Origin: a bacterium BRH_c32
Lineage (GTDB): Bacteria; Bacteroidota; Ignavibacteria; Ignavibacteriales; Melioribacteraceae
Assembly: GCA_001516025.1 (NCBI GenBank)
Contig: LOEU01000038.1
Span: 1-32,449 of the forward strand
Direction of reading: 5' to 3'
Length of the DNA stretch: 32,449 nt
Shown here: piece by piece, positions 25,647 through 32,449 of the stretch
Position numbering within the stretch: position 1 is the first letter of the stretch
Layout: each line of letters opens with the position of its first letter
Made by a program: the position numbers and the translations under genes
The notes under the pieces: generated by a model
Seen by the model: only the letters and a program-made list of their open reading frames with translations
Told to the model about the DNA's origin: nothing
Database searches by the model: none

Positions 25647-28600
25647 ATGAAGAAATATCTATTACTAATTACATTTATTCTCCTTACGAATATCTCCGCA
25701 CAGAGTTATAATCCTGCCGATATAAAAGATAATGATATTATAAAATCTGATCCAAGAATGGATCAATTTAATTTTGTGCCGGGGCAGATACTGATTAAGT
25801 TCAGGGATGATACCAATATCTATCTCGCAAAAACTTCAGGCGGTAATTCAGTTCTCGGTATCGCAAAGATAGATCAAATACTCTCGAAGTATAAAATGCA
25901 ATTGGCTGCAAAATTATTTGAAAATGAAATAAAGCAGCCATTCCCTAAAAAACTAAAAACATTTTCAGGCGATGAACTTACAATTCCTAATCTCCATAAT
26001 ATTTATAAACTCGAATTCGATTCCACCGAAAACATTTTTCAAATTATTGATGAACTGAAAGAGGATTCGGATAATGTGGAATATGCGGAGCCGAATTATA
26101 TTTTAAGAATGGTCGATAGCAAATCCCTCTCTTCCGAGCTAAGCCAAGAGGAGATGATAGAGTGGATAAAAGATCATCCCGATACAAAAACGAATTTTTC
26201 TGCTTCTCCAACCGATGTCGGTGAAGCTGTGGTTCCGAATGATCCCTTGTTTTCAGAGCAGTGGGGAATCAATATCACCGAAATCGATAAAGTTTGGTCT
26301 GAAGCTATCGGCGATACTTCGCAGGTGATCGCAATTCTCGATACGGGTATTGATTGGCTCCATCCCGATTTGATGAATAAGATATGGACTAATCCCGAAG
26401 AAATACCCGATAATGGATGGGATGATGATGGCAATGGATTAGTCGATGATGTTAGAGGTTGGGATTGGATTAATTGGGATAATAATCCGCGGGATGATAA
26501 TGGACATGGAACTCACGTGGCAGGAATTGCAGCCGCCGAAAGTAATAATGGAATCGGGATCGCAGGAGTAAATTGGAATGCTAAAATAATGCCTTTAAAA
26601 ATCCTAAGTTATAATGGGTACGGAGATGCCGCAAGAATAAGTGAGGCAGTTCAGTATGCAGCAAGTAAAAAAGCAACAGTTATTAATATGAGCTTTGGAA
26701 GTTATGCTAATTCATTTACATTGAAAAATGTTTTGGCGGCTGCTTATGGAACTTGTGTTTTAGTGGCGGGAGCCGGAAATGATCATTATGATATTTATGA
26801 TAAAAACTTATTCGGAGAATATCGCACTTCATTTCCTGCCGCATATAGCTTTGTTCTTGGTGTTCAAGATAACTACACATCACCTCCATACTCAAATTAT
26901 GATAGTGATGGTCCTATCTACTCAAGATATGATGAAGGTTATAATTATGAATTACAGACAGCGGGATCGGGTATTATAAGCACCTTCCCGGGTGGAAAAT
27001 ATAAATCAATGACGGGTACTTCTATGGCATCTCCTCTCGCTGCCGGCATGCTCTCTCTCTATAAATCGTATTTCAAAGAGAGAAATAATGAAGATCTATG
27101 GGCTGATTTTATTCATTCTTCTGAATTTGTTAATCTTCGCGAAGCTATGTTCCCGACTAAAATTAGAAAGCCAATCTTTGATTTAATTTCTTTCGCATAT
27201 AACGATTCCACTCTCGACTCCGATAATGATAATCAAGCAGATGCGGGTGAAACCATTAATCTCTCGGTTATTATTCGTAATACATTTGCTAAATCAGATA
27301 GTGCGAAAATAAAATTAATTATCGATCCCGATAGCTATCCATATTATAAAGATTATATTCTTTTTGAACGTGATGAAATTTTTCTTGGCTCTATTTCTAC
27401 TTATGCAAGAAAATCGAATAAGCTAATTCCATTTACTTTCAAAATTAAGAACGATTTCCCGAATGAAATGAGATTTGAAATGGGAGTATTGATGTGGGAT
27501 GAACATTATAAAGATACTACATATCAAAAATATAGTTTTAGCGTATTTAATGGAACCGAATTAGCGGGAATTATTGAAGAGGATATAATCCTTACACCCG
27601 ACCGATTATGGATGATAAATAATAGCGCACGTCTTTCGGAAGGGAAAAAGATGATAATCAAAGCCGGTACTCATTTAATTGTAAATGCTTCATTTGATAA
27701 TAGAGGTACTATTGAAATACATGGAACTCCCGATAGTTTGGTGATTATGGAGGGAAAAACCATTAATCCCTCATACAGTAAATATGCAACATTCAATATG
27801 AATGGAAATGATTTAACTGGCGGAAGATTTGAATATTGCAATATAAATAATAGTGGAATTAATACGGGAGATTATTTCAAGTGTAAATTCCTTATAGGGA
27901 AAAGATTTGGAGGAGTTAATCTTAATAATTGCATAGTTGATGGCTTTTCAGACGGAAATTACGGGTACACTTTATTCCGTGATTATATTGCAGATACATT
28001 AAAAAATAATATTGTCAAAAATTCTGTTGTAATGGGATTTGGTGGATCGTGGATTCCTAAGGATATAAGTGTATTTAAGAACAATTTTATAAATGATATT
28101 TTTTATTCTAATGAGGGGAGATCTCCTGTTTTTGGTGCATGGCAAAATGTTAGAAATAATAATATTATTAACGCAATTTCATATTTAGGTTACTTTTATC
28201 CCCACTATGCGGACGAAAGAAAAACAATTTATTTATATTCAAATCCCGATTCAACAAAAATCAAGAATAACAATCATATTTTAGATAAAAGTGCTAAATG
28301 GGTATATTTTTGTGAAACTATCGGTTCCTCTAATTATTTTAACTTCCCTAACCAATATTGGGGGACATCTAATGTTGAAAAAATTAGCAAACGTTTTTAT
28401 GATTTTCGTAGTGATGCTACTCGACCTCTATTAAGTATAGAGCCTAAACTTAATGCTCCGTCAGATTCGGCACATGGAATTGTTTGGAAAGTGTTGGTTA
28501 ATGGTAAAGATGCTCAAGATGAATATGTTGATCCTCTCGGAGTCGGCATTCATAAGTTTGAAGTCTATTTCAACAGAGAAATGGATAGAAACTACCCTCC

Positions 28601-29933
28601 CAATATTTCATTCGGAGTACGCGAACCGTTTACGCAACAGCCGGTAAAGCTAAACGGGAGCTGGTCCGATGACGGGAAAATTTATACTGCTTATAAGAAA
28701 ATAGAACTTTATACGGGAGACGGAATAAATACAATCCGCGTGGCTGATGCACGAGACCCGGAGGATTTTGAAATTCCGATAGAAGATTGTCGTTTTGAAT
28801 TTCTAATAAATGCCGCAGGTTCTGCCTCTATTGATTTTACTGTCGCTCCGGGTATCGGAAAGGTTGATCTCGAATGGACTACTCCATCCGACTTGCCGAC
28901 ACTCCTCGGCTATAATATCTATCGTTTCGAGCATATAGATGATACTACTCTTACCGCACCTCAACAGATTAATACTTCATTAATCACGGATACTCTTTAT
29001 ACCGATTTTGCAGTTCAGCCATTAAAGAAATATTACTATCAGTATAAAGTGGTAAGAACCGATTTCTCCGAATCCGATTTCTCGAAAGTTGTAAATACAA
29101 CAGTTCTTACCGCAACTGCAGGAGATGCAAATGGCGACCTCGCAGTTAATATTCTCGATATCACAACAGTCGTAAATTATATACTTGCTCAAAACCCTCA
29201 ACCTTTTATTCTCGCTGCCGCCGATTTTAATAATGACGGACAAGTAAATATTCTCGATATCGTAGCTATAATAAATAAAATCTTGAATCCTAACGGCGGA
29301 GCTAAGATGCTTGCAGGCAACGCTCCCAAGATTCGTTTTACTGATACAGGAGCTTACTTAAAGAACGGAATTGGAGTGGCAGGACTAGAGTTGAATATAG
29401 CAGCACAGGGAGTAAAAGAGGGAGACCTAATTGCAGGAAGTTTATTAAAAGGAATGGAGTTCTCATACAAAATAGAAAACGATACGATAAAAATAATCGC
29501 ATACAGTTTTAAGAACGAAACAATATCCGGAGAGGACGGAGCATTATTCACATTAGCAAAAGGTAAAATCACTAAGCTAATTGATCTCAAAGCAGCCGAT
29601 AAATTTGGTAATAAAGTGGAAGTGGAATACAGCAACGATGATATAGTTCTCCCTACTGAATATATTCTTTATCAAAACTATCCAAATCCATTTAATCCGG
29701 TTACAACAATAAGATATGCACTACCCGAAAGGAAGAATGTAGAGATTACGATATATAACATACTTGGACAGAGGGTAAAATTATTTACTGAAGAGAACGT
29801 CTCGGCAGGTTATCATGAAATAAAATGGAACAGCCGGAATGACCATAATCAAATGCTTGCAAGCGGTGTTTATATTTATCAAATCAAAGCAGGCAATTAC
29901 GTTAATCAGAAGAAGATGATTTTACTGAAGTGA
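25647..29933 (+). CDS. T9SS-exported subtilisin-like protease with dockerin (1428 aa)
   Basis: A signal peptide (1-19, ISAQ) precedes an S8-type propeptide (about 40-155; VPGQILIKFRDD, NVEYAEPNY). The catalytic domain has D232 (ILDTGIDW), H287 (NGHGTHVAG), oxyanion N378 (VAGAGND) and S459 (GTSMASPLAAG), so it should be active. After a CARDB-like domain (500-620), a right-handed beta-helix-like region lies at about 650-912, an Ig-like domain at 925-1040 and FN3 at 1050-1155. A type I dockerin (1159-1213) has two calcium loops, DANGDLAVNILD and DFNNDGQVNILD. Next come a cohesin-like beta domain (1215-1335, IKIIAYSFKNETISGEDGA) and the sorting domain (1345-1428). Unlike its neighbours it lacks the twin GWN module. 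The start is supported by GAGGG at 25638. It lies 43 nt after one cargo gene and 5 nt before another. Confidence 0.95.
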   Translation: MKKYLLLITFILLTNISAQSYNPADIKDNDIIKSDPRMDQFNFVPGQILIKFRDDTNIYLAKTSGGNSVLGIAKIDQILSKYKMQLAAKLFENEIKQPFPKKLKTFSGDELTIPNLHNIYKLEFDSTENIFQIIDELKEDSDNVEYAEPNYILRMVDSKSLSSELSQEEMIEWIKDHPDTKTNFSASPTDVGEAVVPNDPLFSEQWGINITEIDKVWSEAIGDTSQVIAILDTGIDWLHPDLMNKIWTNPEEIPDNGWDDDGNGLVDDVRGWDWINWDNNPRDDNGHGTHVAGIAAAESNNGIGIAGVNWNAKIMPLKILSYNGYGDAARISEAVQYAASKKATVINMSFGSYANSFTLKNVLAAAYGTCVLVAGAGNDHYDIYDKNLFGEYRTSFPAAYSFVLGVQDNYTSPPYSNYDSDGPIYSRYDEGYNYELQTAGSGIISTFPGGKYKSMTGTSMASPLAAGMLSLYKSYFKERNNEDLWADFIHSSEFVNLREAMFPTKIRKPIFDLISFAYNDSTLDSDNDNQADAGETINLSVIIRNTFAKSDSAKIKLIIDPDSYPYYKDYILFERDEIFLGSISTYARKSNKLIPFTFKIKNDFPNEMRFEMGVLMWDEHYKDTTYQKYSFSVFNGTELAGIIEEDIILTPDRLWMINNSARLSEGKKMIIKAGTHLIVNASFDNRGTIEIHGTPDSLVIMEGKTINPSYSKYATFNMNGNDLTGGRFEYCNINNSGINTGDYFKCKFLIGKRFGGVNLNNCIVDGFSDGNYGYTLFRDYIADTLKNNIVKNSVVMGFGGSWIPKDISVFKNNFINDIFYSNEGRSPVFGAWQNVRNNNIINAISYLGYFYPHYADERKTIYLYSNPDSTKIKNNNHILDKSAKWVYFCETIGSSNYFNFPNQYWGTSNVEKISKRFYDFRSDATRPLLSIEPKLNAPSDSAHGIVWKVLVNGKDAQDEYVDPLGVGIHKFEVYFNREMDRNYPPNISFGVREPFTQQPVKLNGSWSDDGKIYTAYKKIELYTGDGINTIRVADARDPEDFEIPIEDCRFEFLINAAGSASIDFTVAPGIGKVDLEWTTPSDLPTLLGYNIYRFEHIDDTTLTAPQQINTSLITDTLYTDFAVQPLKKYYYQYKVVRTDFSESDFSKVVNTTVLTATAGDANGDLAVNILDITTVVNYILAQNPQPFILAAADFNNDGQVNILDIVAIINKILNPNGGAKMLAGNAPKIRFTDTGAYLKNGIGVAGLELNIAAQGVKEGDLIAGSLLKGMEFSYKIENDTIKIIAYSFKNETISGEDGALFTLAKGKITKLIDLKAADKFGNKVEVEYSNDDIVLPTEYILYQNYPNPFNPVTTIRYALPERKNVEITIYNILGQRVKLFTEENVSAGYHEIKWNSRNDHNQMLASGVYIYQIKAGNYVNQKKMILLK

Positions 29934-29938
29934 TAATT

Positions 29939-32449
29939 ATGAAAAAACTAATATTAATTCTCGTTTTCTTTTGCGGAATAGTATCGGCTCAAAACGTAAT
30001 TAGTGCCGGCAGTTACTCCGGATCACCGACTGAAAAAATCGCAATAAATATCAATGTAGCAAATGCCGATCCTTTTACTGCTTTCCAAACCGATATTCAA
30101 TTACCGAGCGAAGTCAGGTATGTTAATAATTCCGCTGCATTAACCGATAGAAAAAACGATCATGCGATGACCGCTTCTTTATTAGATAATAACCTCCTCC
30201 GAATCGTTGCTTTCTCTATGAATAAGAATTCTTTTTCGGGCAATGATGGAGCGATTGTTTCTTTTGAAGTTACACTTAAATCCGAACCAGGGATTTATAA
30301 TCTTACATTCAGCAATACGCTCCTTTCTAATTCTCTTTCACAGAATATCTTAACCGGCAGCGAGAACGGTTATATAAATATTATTGCTCCAAAAATATCT
30401 CTCGATAATTCTACACTCAATTTCGGAAGAGTGCCTCTTCTATCTTCTAATACTCAATGGCTAAGGATAAAAAATATCGGTACTTCAGATCTTTTAATTA
30501 CTCGTATTTATACGGATAATCAATATTATGAAGTTATCGGTGATACTGCTTTTAATCTATTACCCGCAGAAGAGCGTTACGTTCAAATTAAATTCAATTC
30601 GGTAATTAAGGGAACGTATAACAAAAATCTATATATCGAGTCGGGCGATTTCGGTTCGCCAAAAGTAAAAATCCCTTTAAGTGTAGTCGCTTTTGCCGTT
30701 AATGAAATCCATTTGCAAGGTAGCTCGGGAAGATCGGGTACTATAATCGAATTGAAATTTTCCATAAATAATATGGAGCAATTCACGGGCTTTCAGTTCG
30801 AGTTAAATCTCCCCGGTGTCCTTCAGCTCCAACCGAATGGAGCGGAACTCGGAGTTAGAAAAGTTGATCACGTTATAAGCGCAAACACTATTTCAAACGG
30901 AAGAATAAGAGTTATCGCATTTTCACCTACTAATAAAAATTTTACCGGTACTGATGGTGAAATGGGCAATATTAAATTCTTGCTTGATGGCTCCGGCGGT
31001 TGGTATTATGTTGATCTCAATAATTCTTTTATTACAAATATTCAGAGCGAGAATATTATTTCAGCGAGCTTTGATAATTATGTTTCTATCGATGCACCCG
31101 ATATATCTGGGCAGCAGTCTATAGAACTTGGTTCAGTTGCGGTTACCGATACAATAACCTACGATTATTATCTTTCAAATTGGGGAAACGATACATTAAA
31201 AATTAATTCAATTACTTTTAGCAATTCCGAGTTTTGGCTCGCAACCGCTCGTCCCTCAATAATACTACCTTCCGAAAATAGTTTATTAAAAATTAAATAT
31301 CATTCTACATCGAAAGGGAATAAAGGCACAAAAATTACTATCAGGAATAACGATCCCGATGAAGAGCCATTTATAATTAATCTCTCTGCGAGCACATTTA
31401 TACCCAATTTCCTAAAGGTGCAAGATGCAGAGGTAAGACAGGGTGATGATGTTACTTTATCGATAGATGCAGATAATTACGAATCAATCTATGCGCTTCA
31501 ATTTGATATTCAACTTCCCGATTCGCTTAAGTATCTTTCGGCTGAATTAACCGCTCGCAAGCAGGATCACGTAATCGGAGTCTCTCAATTAACAAGCAAT
31601 ACATATCGTGTTATCGCTTATTCGCTAAGTATGAAACCGTTCTTAGGTAATAGCGGTGCGATAGTACAATTAAAAGCTAAAGCGGGAAAAGTACTCGGAA
31701 CATTCCCGATCGATATTAAAAATTCGGTGATGTCCAATATTAATTCGCAAAATATTATTCAATCGGAGACCGATGGAACTATTTTATTCAAAAAAGCTTT
31801 TCTCTCTAAACAGGTAAATTATCTTCAAGGTTGGAATATGATATCGATTCCCGTAATCGAAGAAGATATGAATAAAACGCAATTATTCCCGACCGCCTTA
31901 ACCAACGCTTTTGTATTCGATAATGGTTACACGATTGTAAATGAATTAACTACCGGTAAGGGATATTGGATTAAGCTTCCCTCCGCTCTTGCAAAAGGAT
32001 TTTGGGGCGAGGAGAAGATTAATAAAAATGTGTATGTAATTGCCGGCTGGAATTTAATTGGTTTATTTGATAATGAGGTGGAGACTGCAACAATTACAAC
32101 TGAACCTCAAAATATTATCTCTACTAATTTTTTTTCATTCTCAGATGGTTATATAAAAGCTACTACCCTTCTGCCCGGAAAAGGTTATTGGATTAAAGTC
32201 TCACAAAATGGAGTGTTACGCTTAGATGAAATTCCGAAATCTCCGGCTGATAAAATTACATTTGCATCGATTCAGTCTATCGATAATACCGAAGAATTTC
32301 TTCGCATTCATTTTACTAATAATAATGGTAAGGATGCAGAGTTAATGATTCTTTCATGTGGAGATGAGAATATTGATTTATATGAACTCCCTCCGATGCC
32401 GCCATCGGGGATATTCGATGTTCGATTTGCTTCTAATCGATTTGCCGAA
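29939..32449 (+). CDS. Secreted protein with three cohesin-like domains, cut by window end (837+ aa)
   Basis: An open frame runs from ATG 29939 to the last base without a stop (837 codons). The signal peptide is about 1-18 (IVSAQN). Three cohesin-like domains lie at about 20-140, 255-385 and 490-620. They share FQxDIQLP-type strands, an RKxDH motif (DRKNDHAM, VRKVDHVI, ARKQDHVI) and a strand such as RIVAFSMN or RVIAYSLS followed by a G-N/T-D/S-G turn. Two Hydin/choice-of-anchor-D-like domains alternate with them (145-255, 386-490; STLNFGRVPL). The twin GWN module is at 628-770. The LPPMPPSGIFDVRFASNR tail is reached where the window ends, so a sorting domain is expected beyond. It starts 5 nt after the dockerin-bearing protease, suggesting translational coupling and perhaps partner binding. 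Confidence 0.9.
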   Translation, partial: MKKLILILVFFCGIVSAQNVISAGSYSGSPTEKIAININVANADPFTAFQTDIQLPSEVRYVNNSAALTDRKNDHAMTASLLDNNLLRIVAFSMNKNSFSGNDGAIVSFEVTLKSEPGIYNLTFSNTLLSNSLSQNILTGSENGYINIIAPKISLDNSTLNFGRVPLLSSNTQWLRIKNIGTSDLLITRIYTDNQYYEVIGDTAFNLLPAEERYVQIKFNSVIKGTYNKNLYIESGDFGSPKVKIPLSVVAFAVNEIHLQGSSGRSGTIIELKFSINNMEQFTGFQFELNLPGVLQLQPNGAELGVRKVDHVISANTISNGRIRVIAFSPTNKNFTGTDGEMGNIKFLLDGSGGWYYVDLNNSFITNIQSENIISASFDNYVSIDAPDISGQQSIELGSVAVTDTITYDYYLSNWGNDTLKINSITFSNSEFWLATARPSIILPSENSLLKIKYHSTSKGNKGTKITIRNNDPDEEPFIINLSASTFIPNFLKVQDAEVRQGDDVTLSIDADNYESIYALQFDIQLPDSLKYLSAELTARKQDHVIGVSQLTSNTYRVIAYSLSMKPFLGNSGAIVQLKAKAGKVLGTFPIDIKNSVMSNINSQNIIQSETDGTILFKKAFLSKQVNYLQGWNMISIPVIEEDMNKTQLFPTALTNAFVFDNGYTIVNELTTGKGYWIKLPSALAKGFWGEEKINKNVYVIAGWNLIGLFDNEVETATITTEPQNIISTNFFSFSDGYIKATTLLPGKGYWIKVSQNGVLRLDEIPKSPADKITFASIQSIDNTEEFLRIHFTNNNGKDAELMILSCGDENIDLYELPPMPPSGIFDVRFASNRFAE

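Noticed and set aside
8821..32449. Cellulosome
   Set aside because: There is no glycoside hydrolase, and the only dockerin belongs to a protease; the T9SS tail indicates a different surface system.

Overview
The window looks like one metagenome-style contig from an AT-rich member of the Ignavibacteriota / Bacteroidota-Chlorobiota (FCB) group. The evidence is a set of very large secreted proteins ending in the type IX secretion (T9SS) sorting tail with the QNYPNPFNP motif, which is typical of Ignavibacteria and relatives, together with a Bacteroidota-like type II-C CRISPR-Cas locus with 46-nt repeats. No rRNA, tRNA or housekeeping gene is present, so the taxonomic reading is inference.

Left part (1-5722): a complete type II-C CRISPR-Cas locus. 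The cas genes are on the minus strand and read cas9 (5592) > cas1 > cas2 (303). They are translationally coupled by two ATGA overlaps and end in a strong hairpin at 262-302. Beyond cas2 lie three perfect 46-nt repeats with two 30-nt spacers; the first repeat starts at base 1, so the array is cut by the window edge. A tracrRNA gene, not annotated by ORF logic, sits divergently upstream of cas9 at about 5642-5722. It has an anti-repeat, a nexus hairpin and a terminator. Its pairing with the repeats shows that the array is read on the plus strand, convergent with the cas operon.

Middle part (5845-8820): a WYL-domain regulator (minus), a divergent gene with weak DUF932-like similarity (plus), and a YgjP/SprT-like zinc metallopeptidase (plus). 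A 15-bp palindrome (6831-6845) between the divergent pair is a candidate operator. A strong terminator at 7887-7924 separates the DUF932-like gene from the metallopeptidase. A possible 42-residue ORF lies at 8646-8774.

Right part (8821-32449): six consecutive plus-strand genes for large exported T9SS cargo proteins, in two tight clusters (8821-22339 and 22826-end). Between them is a 486-nt gap with a terminator and three tandem hairpin-plus-T-run repeats. Five of the six proteins carry the same tail: a twin GWN module, an LPPxPPxGxFDxRF module and (where not cut) the sorting domain. Upstream of the tail they carry different binding and adhesion modules: jelly-roll, CBM9-like, CBM20-like, PPC, FN3, Big_1 and beta-propellers. 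The fifth gene is a subtilisin-like protease with a dockerin. The sixth, cut by the window end, has three cohesin-like domains and starts 5 nt downstream. This suggests a cell-surface protease-scaffold pair outside any cellulosome, which is the most interesting biological possibility here.

The window begins exactly on a CRISPR repeat and ends inside a 66-nt stretch identical to 25082-25147. Both borders therefore look like assembly breaks at repeats.
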